DNA of 11,463 nt from Methanocaldococcaceae archaeon (GCA_027023665.1 JALVUY010000074.1:2853-14315), one strand, 5' to 3'; shown: positions 1-7,314, counted from the first letter of the stretch. Translations and numbers: made by a program. The notes: generated by a model from the sequence alone, not told the origin.

Positions 1-40
1 CAATCATTATAATTAATTTTACTTTGATTAGGTGATACAA

Positions 41-2554
41 ATGGACATGGAAGTTTTAAAACAAAAAATTGAAAGTTTAGACTTACCAAAGTCAGTAAAA
101 GATGAGTTATTTGAAAAATTATCTAAAGAAGATTTAGACGATCAAATTATAGAGGAAATCATTGAGGAAGTCGTTAAAGAATATAAAAAGGCTTTGATAG
201 AACCTTATGAAGCTGTTGGAATTGTTGCTGCTCAATCTATTGGTGAGCCAGGTACTCAGATGTCTTTGCCATATGAAGAGAAGATTATAATAAAAGATGG
301 AGAATTTATAAAGGCCGTTGAAATTGGTAAATTAGTAGATGAAATGATTGAAAAATTTGGATTTGAGAAAGTTGGAAATAGTGAGGTTTGCGATTTACCA
401 ATTGAGATTTATGCTTTAAGTTTAGATCAAGATGAAAAAGTCCATTGGAAGAGAATTATAAGCTGTATTAGACATAAAAATAATGGAAAATTAATTAAAA
501 TAAAAACAAGATCTGGAAGAGAGATTACAGCAACTCCTTACCATTCATTTGTTGTAAGAAGAGATAATAAAATAGTCCCAATTAAAGGATCTGACTTAAA
601 GATTGGAGATAGAATTCCAGTAGTTAAATATATCCCCGCTAACTGTATTGAAACAATATGTGTTTCTGAATACATTTTAAATAATAATAGCTTATTAGAC
701 CTACCAAGTGAATTACCATTAACTTACGACTTTGGATACTTTATAGGAACTTATTTAGCAAAAGGTTCAGCATATGATGAATTTATTAAAATATCTTACA
801 TTAACGAGGAAATTTTAAAAAATATAAAAATATTCTTAGACAATATCGGCCTAAAGTATGAAATAAACGATAAAGATATTAAAATATATTCACAAGCATT
901 AATAAAGTTATTATTAAACTTTGGATATAACTACAAAAAAATTCCTGACTTTGTATTTGGAGCAAATAAAGAATTTGTTAAAGGATTACTTAGAGGATAC
1001 TTTGATGTAAATAGTATCATCGATAATAAGGATTTAAAGGTATTCTCAAATTCAAAAGAACTTATTGATGGATTAGCAATATTGTTATCAAGATTTGGAG
1101 TATTTACAATAAAAAATAGAATAAAAAGAATAAAAGAAAATTATGTATTAACAGTTCCATGTGAATATTTAAAAATATTTGTTGATAAGATAGGAACAAT
1201 TAATCAAAAAAGTGCAAAATTAAAAGATATAATAACTAAAACTAAGAAATACAAATCAATAGACATTATTCCATCATTCGGAAACGCTTTAAGTAAATTA
1301 GGAGAAAAAGTTGAATTCCCAAAAATAATATTAAGAAGATATGAAAAGAGGCAAAAAATTGAAAGAAATACTTTACAAAGATTCTTAAAGAGAATGGAAG
1401 AATTAGGATTAAAGAATGAATTGGATATTTCAACTTTAAAGGAGTATTGGTTATTGAAGAAATCTGTTGATAGTGATGTAATTTGGGATGAGATAATTAA
1501 AATTGAAGAAGTAAATTATGATAAAGAATATGTTTATGACATAAGCGTTGAGGGATTAGAAACATTTACGACATTTGACGGAGTTTTAACTCACAACACT
1601 ATGAGAACATTCCACTACGCAGGGGTTGCAGAACTTAACGTTACATTAGGTTTGCCAAGAATGATTGAAATTGTTGATGCGAGAAAAGAGCCTTCAACTC
1701 CAATAATGACAATCTATCTAAAAGAGGAGTATAAGAATAATAGAGAAAAAGCGGAAGAGATCGCAAAAGAGATTGAAAGTATAACCTTAGAAGGAATTGC
1801 CGATAGTATAAGTATAGATTTATGGACTCAATCTATAAAAGTTGAATTAGACGAAAATAAATTAGCAGAGAGAAATTTAACTTTAGATGATGTTATTGAA
1901 GCTATTAGAAAAAAATTAAAAGTAAAGATTGATGTTGAAGGAACTACATTATATTTAAAGGTAAAGACTCCTTCAATAAAAGCACTTAGAAAGAGATTAC
2001 CAAAAGTTAAAAATATTCAATTAAAAGGAATTCCAGGAATTGAAAGAGTCTTGGTCAAAAAAGAAGGGGATGAATATGTTTTATATACTCAGGGTTCAAA
2101 TTTAAGGGAAGTCTTTAAAATTGAAGGAGTAGATACAAGTAGAACCATAACTAATAATATAATTGAGATTCAAGAAGTTTTAGGTATAGAGGCAGCAAGA
2201 ACTGCTATAATTAACGAAATGAAAAATACCTTAGAACAACAAGGGTTAGAAGTAGATATAAGACATTTAATGTTAGTCGCTGACATTATGACGGCTGATG
2301 GTGTTGTTAAACCAATAGGTAGGCATGGAGTTGCTGGAGAAAAAGGTTCTGTCCTCGCAAGGGCGGCATTCGAAGAAACTGTCAAACATCTATATTCTGC
2401 CGCAGAGAAGGGAGAAGTTGATAAATTAAAGGGAGTTATTGAAAATGTTATTGTAGGAAAACCAATATATATTGGAACTGGATGTGTAGAATTAGAAATT
2501 GATAGAGATTACGAAGAGGGTAAGTATAAAAAGAATGAAAATAACGAGGAGTAA
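41..2554 (+). CDS. rpoA2: DNA-directed RNA polymerase subunit A'' with in-frame intein
   Basis: This is the C-terminal part of the split archaeal largest RNA polymerase subunit (equivalent to the C-terminal part of Rpb1/beta'), which supplies the trigger loop. The translation is 837 aa, made of a 392-aa extein and a 445-aa intein. The N-extein ends in GIVAAQSIGEPGTQM and the C-extein resumes at TMRTFHYAGVAELNVTLG, the universally conserved trigger-loop region. Further on, the extein carries GIEAARTAIINE, MTADGVVKPIGRHGV and a C-terminal GKPIYIGTGCVELE segment typical of A''. I chose ATG 41 because AGGTGA at 30-35 sits 5 bases upstream. The in-frame GTG at 32 lies inside that ribosome-binding site and is unlikely to start the protein; ATG 47 is possible but its spacing is long. 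rpoA' presumably lies just upstream, outside the window. The tail is rich in K, N and E. Confidence 0.95.
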   Translation: MDMEVLKQKIESLDLPKSVKDELFEKLSKEDLDDQIIEEIIEEVVKEYKKALIEPYEAVGIVAAQSIGEPGTQMSLPYEEKIIIKDGEFIKAVEIGKLVDEMIEKFGFEKVGNSEVCDLPIEIYALSLDQDEKVHWKRIISCIRHKNNGKLIKIKTRSGREITATPYHSFVVRRDNKIVPIKGSDLKIGDRIPVVKYIPANCIETICVSEYILNNNSLLDLPSELPLTYDFGYFIGTYLAKGSAYDEFIKISYINEEILKNIKIFLDNIGLKYEINDKDIKIYSQALIKLLLNFGYNYKKIPDFVFGANKEFVKGLLRGYFDVNSIIDNKDLKVFSNSKELIDGLAILLSRFGVFTIKNRIKRIKENYVLTVPCEYLKIFVDKIGTINQKSAKLKDIITKTKKYKSIDIIPSFGNALSKLGEKVEFPKIILRRYEKRQKIERNTLQRFLKRMEELGLKNELDISTLKEYWLLKKSVDSDVIWDEIIKIEEVNYDKEYVYDISVEGLETFTTFDGVLTHNTMRTFHYAGVAELNVTLGLPRMIEIVDARKEPSTPIMTIYLKEEYKNNREKAEEIAKEIESITLEGIADSISIDLWTQSIKVELDENKLAERNLTLDDVIEAIRKKLKVKIDVEGTTLYLKVKTPSIKALRKRLPKVKNIQLKGIPGIERVLVKKEGDEYVLYTQGSNLREVFKIEGVDTSRTITNNIIEIQEVLGIEAARTAIINEMKNTLEQQGLEVDIRHLMLVADIMTADGVVKPIGRHGVAGEKGSVLARAAFEETVKHLYSAAEKGEVDKLKGVIENVIVGKPIYIGTGCVELEIDRDYEEGKYKKNENNEE
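263..1597 (+). mobile_element. Intein in RpoA'' (445 aa), splicing-competent, LAGLIDADG endonuclease probably inactive
   Basis: The intein runs from Ser75 to Asn519 of the precursor and is followed by Thr520. Block A begins SLPYEEKI. Block B contains TATPYHSF, with the T-x-x-H motif (T165, H168). Block F is VYDISVEGLETF and block G is GVLTHN, with the penultimate His518 and terminal Asn519 needed for Asn cyclisation. Ser at position 1 and Thr at +1 are both legal nucleophiles, so protein splicing should work. The middle (about precursor residues 225-330) has the layout of a two-motif LAGLIDADG endonuclease: FIGTYLAKGSA, then KKIPDF (block D), then LRGYFDVNS. At the catalytic acid positions there is Lys241 in motif 1 and Asn324 in motif 2, so DNA cleavage is predicted to be lost. 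The intein looks more AT-rich than the extein, with many ATA and AAT codons, which fits a mobile origin. The Methanocaldococcus jannaschii RpoA'' is known to carry an intein. Confidence 0.93.
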
Positions 2555-2630
2555 AGTATTTATAATCAAAAATTTATTTTTATATTATGACTATTTTGAA
2601 ACTATTTTATTAGGTTTTTAAATAAAATTT

Positions 2631-2688
2631 GGGGATGATGAGACATCGATGTGCTGAATAAATGATGAGCACGCCCTTCTCTGACCTT
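2631..2688 (+). ncRNA. C/D box guide sRNA (archaeal snoRNA homologue)
   Basis: All four boxes are perfect and ideally spaced. Box C is ATGATGA (2635-2641), box D' is CTGA (2654-2657), box C' is ATGATGA (2662-2668) and box D is CTGA (2681-2684). Both guides are exactly 12 nt (2642-2653 and 2669-2680), and the D'-C' spacer is 4 nt, the classical archaeal geometry for L7Ae-Nop5-fibrillarin assembly. GG at 2633-2634 can pair with CC at 2685-2686 to close the terminal stem, with G-U pairs beyond. Such RNAs direct 2'-O-methylation of the target base paired to the fifth guide base upstream of D or D'. The D guide is complementary to AGAAGGGCGUGC, which resembles the GAAGGRCGUGC stretch near the 5' end of 23S rRNA (E. 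coli about 51-61), predicting Gm at about 54. The D' guide matches the 23S region around E. coli 2496-2507 with one mismatch. Both targets were recalled, not aligned. TATA-like candidates lie at about 2559-2566 and 2578-2586; none is convincing. Confidence 0.88.
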
Positions 2689-2730
2689 TTATATAGTTTA
2701 ACTCTTCAATTTGCTATTATTTGTTATTCC

Positions 2731-2746
2731 AAAAAGTATATAAATA
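2731..2746 (+). promoter_or_regulatory. Promoter (BRE + TATA) of the rpl30e-nusA-rps12-rps7 operon
   Basis: AAAAAG (2731-2736, a purine-rich BRE) precedes TATATAAATA (2737-2746), a near-ideal archaeal TATA box. Initiation would be expected about 25 bases downstream, near 2765-2770, giving a leader of roughly 150 nt before ATG 2921. A second TATA-like run (ATATATTTTA, about 2792-2801) could start RNA near 2822, just before the leader hairpin. Which one is used cannot be told from sequence. Confidence 0.65.
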
Positions 2747-2825
2747 TAGAGGAACTATTATTCGAAAACTAACATTATGACTCTCGCAGTGATATATTTT
2801 AAAAAATTAATTCTATTAGTTATAA

Positions 2826-2916
2826 CCGGTAGGGATTAGGGCTTTCGCTGGTTAGTCCTTTTTTAATTGCGAAAGTCCTAAGAAATCCCTCCGGAGTAAA
2901 AAATGAGAAGGAGGGA
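2826..2916 (+). promoter_or_regulatory. Structured mRNA leader, candidate cis-regulatory RNA switch before rpl30e
   Basis: Fold A is one long hairpin. 2826-2829 (CCGG) pairs with 2891-2894; 2831-2837 (AGGGATT) with 2884-2890; 2838-2840 with 2877-2879; G2841 wobbles with U2876; and 2842-2848 (CTTTCGC) pairs with 2869-2875. That makes 22 pairs, with one single-base bulge, one AAGA bulge (2880-2883) and a 20-nt loop. Fold B is incompatible with fold A. In it TCCCTCC (2886-2892) pairs with GGAGGGA (2910-2916), hiding the Shine-Dalgarno sequence of rpl30e, while AGGGCT (2838-2843) pairs with AGTCCT (2854-2859) just before a run of T (2859-2864), like a terminator. Thus fold A should leave the ribosome-binding site open and fold B should shut it. 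The pairings are seen directly; the switching role and any ligand (L30e itself, another protein, a metabolite or temperature) are inference. I recognise no known riboswitch class here. Confidence 0.6.
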
Positions 2917-2920
2917 AAAT

Positions 2921-3235
2921 ATGGATGTAAATAGAGCAATTAGAACAGCGGTAGATACTGGTAAAGTAATTTTAGGTTCAAAGAGGACAATAAAATTTAT
3001 TAAACACGGTGAAGGTAAGTTAGTTGTTATAGCTGGAAACATTCCTAAGGATTTAGAGGAAGATGTAAAATATTACGCTAAATTATCAAACATTCCTGTC
3101 TATCAGCATAAAATAACATCATTAGAATTAGGGGCTGTATGTGGGAAACCTTTCCCAGTTGCTGCTCTTTTAGTTCTTGATGAAGGATTATCAAACATTA
3201 TGGAGCTTGTAGAGAAAAAAGAAGGTGGTGAATAA
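2921..3235 (+). CDS. rpl30e: Large-subunit ribosomal protein L30e
   Basis: This 104-aa protein of the L7Ae/L30e/S12e fold is a component of the archaeal and eukaryotic 50S/60S subunit. It starts [20 protein letters not shown] and keeps the family's RNA-facing and core segments, with the C-terminal [21 protein letters not shown] chose ATG 2921 because GGAGG (2910-2914) stands 6 bases upstream. The in-frame ATG at 2903 would place the ribosome-binding site inside the gene and add a non-homologous MRRREN. The stop codon overlaps the nusA start by one base (TAATG), so the two are translationally coupled. Eukaryotic L30 is known to repress its own RNA, which makes the structured leader just upstream noteworthy. 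Confidence 0.96.
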   Translation: MDVNRAIRTAVDTGKVILGSKRTIKFIKHGEGKLVVIAGNIPKDLEEDVKYYAKLSNIPVYQHKITSLELGAVCGKPFPVAALLVLDEGLSNIMELVEKKEGGE

Positions 3236-3807
3236 TGGCTAAGGTTAGATTAACTACAGAACAAATTATGAAAATTGGATTTTTTGAAAAAATTGCTAAT
3301 GTTCCAATACTTGATTGTATATTAAATGATGAAAGAGTAGCATTCATTGTAAAAGAAGGAGATATTGGGGCAGCAATTGGGAAAGGAGGAGAACACGTTA
3401 AAGCTGCAGAAGAAAAATTTGGAAAGAAAGTTGATATAATCGAATACTCTGAAGATTGGAGAAAATTCATAAGAAATATTTTTGCTCCTATACCTTTAGA
3501 GGATGTTTGGGTTAAAAGAGTAGGAAAAGATGTAGTAGCATTCATTAAAATAAACCCAAAAGTTAGAAGGGCAGTTTTCGGAGAAAAAGGTAAAAACTTA
3601 GAGAGAGCTTTAAATATTTTAAAGAGACATACAAAAATTACAAAAATAAAAGTTATCGTTGGAGATCAAAAAATTAATAGAAAATTTAAAAGAAATGTTA
3701 ATAAAAAAAGATTTTCCCAGACACAGAAAAATTTAAAAGAATCTAATGAACAATCATCAACTAATGAAAATGTATCTGAAACTGAAACTATTGAAAATAC
3801 TGAATAA
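3235..3807 (+). CDS. nusA: Archaeal NusA-type transcription elongation/termination factor (two KH domains)
   Basis: This 190-aa archaeal NusA homologue lacks the N-terminal polymerase-binding and S1 domains of bacterial NusA and consists of tandem KH domains. The KH GXXG loops are GKGG (residues 49-52, in AAIGKGGEHV) and GEKG (116-119, in FGEKGKNLERAL). Archaeal NusA is thought to bind RNA and is usually encoded beside rpl30e and the str genes, as here. The start at ATG 3235 overlaps the rpl30e stop, and GGTGGTGA just upstream serves as ribosome-binding site. After residue about 145 the protein leaves the KH fold. A basic stretch (RKFKRNVNKKR, about 149-159) is followed by a low-complexity tail of S, T, N, Q and E to residue 190, probably disordered. 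No frameshift is apparent. Confidence 0.93.
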   Translation: MAKVRLTTEQIMKIGFFEKIANVPILDCILNDERVAFIVKEGDIGAAIGKGGEHVKAAEEKFGKKVDIIEYSEDWRKFIRNIFAPIPLEDVWVKRVGKDVVAFIKINPKVRRAVFGEKGKNLERALNILKRHTKITKIKVIVGDQKINRKFKRNVNKKRFSQTQKNLKESNEQSSTNENVSETETIENTE

Positions 3808-3841
3808 ACAAAAATTTAAAAAATATTAAAAGGTGACGAGT

Positions 3842-4288
3842 ATGAGTGGAAGTAAATCACCAAGAGGAGAATTTGCCGGAAGAAAGTTAAGATTAAAAAG
3901 AAAGTGGTGCAGATGGCATGATTACAATTATGTTAGAAGAGTTTTAAGGTTAAAAGAGAAGTATGATCCATTAGAAGGAGCACCAATGGCAAAAGGTATT
4001 GTTATTGAAAAGGTAGGATTAGAGGCAAAGCAGCCAAACTCTGGTATCAGAAAATGTGTTAGAGTTCAATTAATTAAAAATGGAAGAGTTGTTACAGCAT
4101 TCTGTCCAGGAAATCATGCAATAAACTTCATTGATGAGCACGATGAAGTTATTATTGAGGGTATTGGAGGTCCTAAAGGACCAAGAGCTAAGGGGGACAT
4201 TCCAGGAGTTAAGTATAAAGTCATTATGGTAGGTAGAAACTCATTGAGAGAATTAGTAAGAGGTAGACAGGAGAAAATTAAAAGATAA
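3842..4288 (+). CDS. rps12: Small-subunit ribosomal protein S12 (uS12)
   Basis: This 148-aa archaeal/eukaryal-type S12 forms part of the decoding centre. The N-terminal [11 protein letters not shown] is followed by a basic arm (about 14-35). The decoding loop reads [17 protein letters not shown] (PNS at 65-67), and the second conserved loop is [19 protein letters not shown] (about 109-127). The archaeal and eukaryal loop that I remember is PNSAIRK, so Gly68 in place of Ala is a mild oddity. I chose ATG 3842 because AGGTGA (3831-3836) lies 5 bases upstream; an in-frame GTG at 3833 lies within that ribosome-binding site. The gene follows nusA after 34 bases and precedes rps7, and is most likely in the same transcript. 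Confidence 0.96.
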   Translation: MSGSKSPRGEFAGRKLRLKRKWCRWHDYNYVRRVLRLKEKYDPLEGAPMAKGIVIEKVGLEAKQPNSGIRKCVRVQLIKNGRVVTAFCPGNHAINFIDEHDEVIIEGIGGPKGPRAKGDIPGVKYKVIMVGRNSLRELVRGRQEKIKR

Positions 4289-4330
4289 ATTCCATAAAAT
4301 CAAAAACTTTATTTTAAATGAGGTGATAAC

Positions 4331-4906
4331 TTGGAACTCGATGAAATTAAGATATTTGGAAAGTGGAGTACTAAAGATGTTGTAGTTAGAGACCCTGGTT
4401 TAAGAAACTATATAAATTTAACACCAATCTATGTTCCACATACTGCTGGAAGATACACAAAAAGACAGTTTGAAAAAGCAAAGATGAATATTGTTGAAAG
4501 ATTGGTAAATAAAGTTATGAGAAGAGAAGAAAACACTGGTAAAAAATTAAAAGCCTTAAAAATTGTTGAGGAAGCATTTGAAATTATTGAAAAAAGAACT
4601 AAACAAAATCCAATTCAAGTTTTAGTTGATGCTATAGAAAATGCTGGGCCAAGAGAAGATACTACAAGAATTTCCTATGGAGGTATTGTATATTTACAGT
4701 CAGTCGATTGTTCCTCATTGAGAAGAATTGATGTCGCCTTAAGAAACATTGCATTAGGGGCATATATGGCTGCTCATAAAAGTAAAAAACCTATTGAAGA
4801 AGCTTTAGCTGAAGAAATTATTGCAGCGGCAAGAGGAGATATTCAGAAAAGTTATGCAGTTAGAAAGAAAGAAGAAACAGAGAGAGTTGCTCAATCTGCA
4901 AGATAA
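4331..4906 (+). CDS. rps7: Small-subunit ribosomal protein S7 (uS7), TTG start
   Basis: This 191-aa archaeal S7 binds the 3' major domain of 16S rRNA and nucleates the 30S head. Conserved stretches include [14 protein letters not shown], the [22 protein letters not shown] segment in the middle of the protein, and the C-terminal end [18 protein letters not shown], typical of archaeal and eukaryal S7/S5. The start is TTG 4331: AGGTGA (4321-4326) stands 4 bases upstream and no in-frame ATG fits the family N-terminus. It lies 42 bases after rps12 with no clear promoter between, so it is the last gene of the rpl30e operon. The T-rich sequence after it (about 4937-4966) may end that transcript. Confidence 0.95.
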   Translation: MELDEIKIFGKWSTKDVVVRDPGLRNYINLTPIYVPHTAGRYTKRQFEKAKMNIVERLVNKVMRREENTGKKLKALKIVEEAFEIIEKRTKQNPIQVLVDAIENAGPREDTTRISYGGIVYLQSVDCSSLRRIDVALRNIALGAYMAAHKSKKPIEEALAEEIIAAARGDIQKSYAVRKKEETERVAQSAR

Positions 4907-4985
4907 ATCCTTTAATAAATTTATTCACAACTTCTTTGTCACTAATAACCTTTTTATACTATTTTTAGATAATATTATTAAAAAA

Positions 4986-4995
4986 ATATTTAAAT
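4986..4995 (+). promoter_or_regulatory. Probable promoter of the EF-2 gene
   Basis: A run of A residues (4978-4986, BRE-like) leads into ATATTTAAAT (4986-4995), a fair TATA box. Initiation near 5015-5018 would give a short leader of about 30 nt containing the AGGTGG site (5035-5040). EF-2 could also be reached by read-through from rps7. Confidence 0.5.
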
Positions 4996-5046
4996 CTAAT
5001 AGATAATTCCAACAAATAATAAACAACTAATATAAGGTGGATAATT

Positions 5047-7227
5047 ATGGGAAAAAGAGCAAAAATGATTGCTAAAATTAAGGAATTAATGGAAAAGTAT
5101 GATAGAATTAGAAACATTGGGATATGTGCCCACATTGACCACGGTAAAACTACATTGTCAGATAACTTATTGGCTGGAGCTGGAATGATTTCAAAAGAAT
5201 TGGCTGGGGAACAGTTGGCATTAGACTTTGATGAAGAAGAGGCTCAAAGAGGAATTACAATATTCGCAGCAAACGTTTCAATGGTTCACACTTACGAAGG
5301 AAAAGAGTATTTAATTAACTTAATTGATACTCCTGGACACGTTGATTTCGGTGGAGACGTTACAAGGGCTATGAGAGCAATTGATGGAGCAATTGTCGTA
5401 GTTTGTGCAGTAGAAGGAGTTATGCCACAAACAGAGACAGTATTAAGACAGGCATTAAGAGAGAGAGTTAAGCCAGTTTTATTCATAAACAAAGTAGATA
5501 GATTAATCAACGAGTTAAAATTAACACCTGAAGAATTACAAAACAGATTTATTAAGATTATCAATGACATTAACAACCTAATTAAGAAGATGGCTCCTGA
5601 GGAATTCAAGGATAAGTGGTTAGTAAGAGTTGAAGACGGTAGTGTTGCTTTTGGTTCAGCATATCACAACTGGGCAATTTCAGTACCATTTATGAAAAAG
5701 AGTGGAATAACCTTTAAAGACATAATTAAATATTGTGAAGAAGATAAACAAGAAGAATTGGCTGAAAAAGCTCCATTACATGAAGTTGTTTTAGATATGG
5801 TTATTAAACACTTACCAAGCCCACCAGAGGCTCAGAAGTATAGAATTCCACACCTATGGAAAGGAGACTTAAATTCAGATGTTGGAAAAGCTATGCTTAA
5901 CTGTGATCCAAATGGTCCATTAGCAGGGGTAATTACTAAGATTATCGTAGATAAACACGCAGGAGCTGTTTCTGTTTGTAGATTATTCAGTGGTAGAGTC
6001 AGACAGGGAGACGAAGTATATATGGTAAATAGCCAGCAAAAAGCAAAGATTCAGCAAGTATCTGTCTTCATGGGACCAGAAAGAATTCCAGTTGAAAGTA
6101 TATCAGCAGGAAACATCTGTGCATTAGTTGGTTTGAAAGAAGCTTCAGCAGGAGAAACAATTTGTTCCCCAGATAATATAATTGAGCCATTCGAAGCAAT
6201 AACACACATCAGTGAGCCAGTTATTACAGTAGCTATTGAAGCAAAGAACACAAAAGATTTACCAAAATTAATTGAAGTTTTAAGACAAGTAGCAAGAGAG
6301 GACCCAACTGTCAGAGTTGAAATTAATGAAGAGACTGGAGAACACTTATTAAGTGGAATGGGAGAGTTACACATTGAAATTATAACAAAGCTTAAAATTG
6401 AAAGAGATGCAGGAATTCCAGTTGAAGTTGGACAACCAATAGTTGTTTATAGAGAAACAGTAACAGGAAAATCACCAATAGTTGAGAGTAAATCTCCAAA
6501 CAAGCATAACAAACTATACTTCGTAGTTGAGCCATTAGAGGAGGGTGTATTACAAGCATATAAAGAAGGTAAAATACCAGATGTAGATACCAAGAGAAAG
6601 TTAGATGATAAAATTGTCCAAGAGTTAATCAAGGCTGGAATGGATCCAGAAGAGGCTAAGAGAGTAATGTGCATCTACGAAGGTAATGTCTTAGTAAATA
6701 TGACAAGAGGTATTGTTCATTTAGATGAAGTTAAGGAATTAATTATTCAAGGATTCAAAGAGGCTATGAGAAATGGACCATTAGCTGCTGAGAAATGTCA
6801 AGGAGTCAAAGTTAAGTTAATAGATGCAGTATTACACGAGGATGCAATCCACAGAGGTCCAGCACAAATGATTCCAGCGGCAAGATTTGGTATTAGAGAT
6901 GCGATGATGCAAGCAAATCCAGTATTGTTAGAGCCAATGCAATATGTATTCATTAGTACTCCACAGGACTATATGGGATCTGCAATGAGAGAAATTAGCA
7001 ATAGAAGAGGACAGATATTAGATATGGAGCAGGAAGGTGATATGACAATAATTAAAGCTAAGTGTCCAGTTGCAGAGATGTTTGGATTTGCAGGAGCTAT
7101 AAGAGGAGCTACTCAAGGAAGATGTCTCTGGAGTATAGAGTTTGCTGGATATGAGAGAGTTCCAAGAGAAATGCAAGAGCAATTAATTAGACAGATTAGA
7201 GAAAGAAAAGGTCTTAAAATAGAGTAA
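5047..7227 (+). CDS. fusA: Translation elongation factor 2 (EF-2)
   Basis: This 726-aa GTPase drives translocation of tRNA and mRNA on the ribosome. The G domain carries AHIDHGKT (28-35), RGIT (68-71), DTPGH (94-98) and NKVD (148-151). The C-terminal part holds the domain IV tip, [15 protein letters not shown]; His602 is the position converted to diphthamide in archaea and eukaryotes, the residue ADP-ribosylated by diphtheria toxin. The C-terminal domain V has [19 protein letters not shown] and [14 protein letters not shown]. Length and motif order are normal. ATG 5047 is preceded by AGGTGG (5035-5040) with 6 bases between. It lies 140 bases after rps7 and 214 bases before EF-1 alpha, both gaps containing likely promoters, so the elongation factors can be expressed separately from the ribosomal genes. 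Confidence 0.98.
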   Translation: MGKRAKMIAKIKELMEKYDRIRNIGICAHIDHGKTTLSDNLLAGAGMISKELAGEQLALDFDEEEAQRGITIFAANVSMVHTYEGKEYLINLIDTPGHVDFGGDVTRAMRAIDGAIVVVCAVEGVMPQTETVLRQALRERVKPVLFINKVDRLINELKLTPEELQNRFIKIINDINNLIKKMAPEEFKDKWLVRVEDGSVAFGSAYHNWAISVPFMKKSGITFKDIIKYCEEDKQEELAEKAPLHEVVLDMVIKHLPSPPEAQKYRIPHLWKGDLNSDVGKAMLNCDPNGPLAGVITKIIVDKHAGAVSVCRLFSGRVRQGDEVYMVNSQQKAKIQQVSVFMGPERIPVESISAGNICALVGLKEASAGETICSPDNIIEPFEAITHISEPVITVAIEAKNTKDLPKLIEVLRQVAREDPTVRVEINEETGEHLLSGMGELHIEIITKLKIERDAGIPVEVGQPIVVYRETVTGKSPIVESKSPNKHNKLYFVVEPLEEGVLQAYKEGKIPDVDTKRKLDDKIVQELIKAGMDPEEAKRVMCIYEGNVLVNMTRGIVHLDEVKELIIQGFKEAMRNGPLAAEKCQGVKVKLIDAVLHEDAIHRGPAQMIPAARFGIRDAMMQANPVLLEPMQYVFISTPQDYMGSAMREISNRRGQILDMEQEGDMTIIKAKCPVAEMFGFAGAIRGATQGRCLWSIEFAGYERVPREMQEQLIRQIRERKGLKIE

Positions 7228-7282
7228 TTTTTAAGTATTTCCTTAAATATTTCTCAATTTTAACATTCCCTATTATTTTTAA
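7228..7282 (+). terminator. U-rich terminator region after EF-2
   Basis: Several short T runs directly follow the stop codon (for example at 7229-7232, 7257-7261 and 7276-7280) with no strong hairpin. This is the usual form of archaeal intrinsic termination. Confidence 0.4.
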
Positions 7283-7300
7283 AATTTTATCATAGTAACC

Positions 7301-7314
7301 AAAAGATTTATATA
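7301..7314 (+). promoter_or_regulatory. Promoter (BRE + TATA) of EF-1 alpha
   Basis: AAAAGA (7301-7306) followed by TTTATATA (7307-7314) and then CCCCC is a strong archaeal promoter core. Initiation is expected near 7335-7340, giving a leader of about 100 nt. Weaker TATA-like runs occur downstream at about 7326-7334 and 7374-7380. Confidence 0.7.

Noticed and set aside
32..40. In-frame GTG start for rpoA'' at 32
   Set aside because: The GTG is part of the AGGTGA ribosome-binding site; ATG 41 has proper spacing.
2170..2385. Minus-strand reading frames opposite rpoA'', nusA, EF-2, EF-1 alpha and ftr
   Set aside because: All lie antisense to conserved genes and have composition typical of antisense frames; none has a convincing promoter or ribosome-binding site.
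2877..2887. Canonical kink-turn at the AAGA bulge of the leader hairpin
   Set aside because: The opposite strand reads AG, not the GA needed for tandem sheared G-A pairs beside a 3-nt bulge.
2903..2920. ATG 2903 as start of rpl30e
   Set aside because: It would put the GGAGGG ribosome-binding site inside the coding region and add a non-homologous MRRREN.
3833..3841. In-frame GTG start for rps12 at 3833
   Set aside because: It is again embedded in AGGTGA; ATG 3842 matches the family N-terminus.
4821..5006. 61-codon plus-strand reading frame overlapping the end of rps7
   Set aside because: It is mostly out-of-frame rps7 sequence plus AT-rich spacer, with no ribosome-binding site and no recognisable protein.
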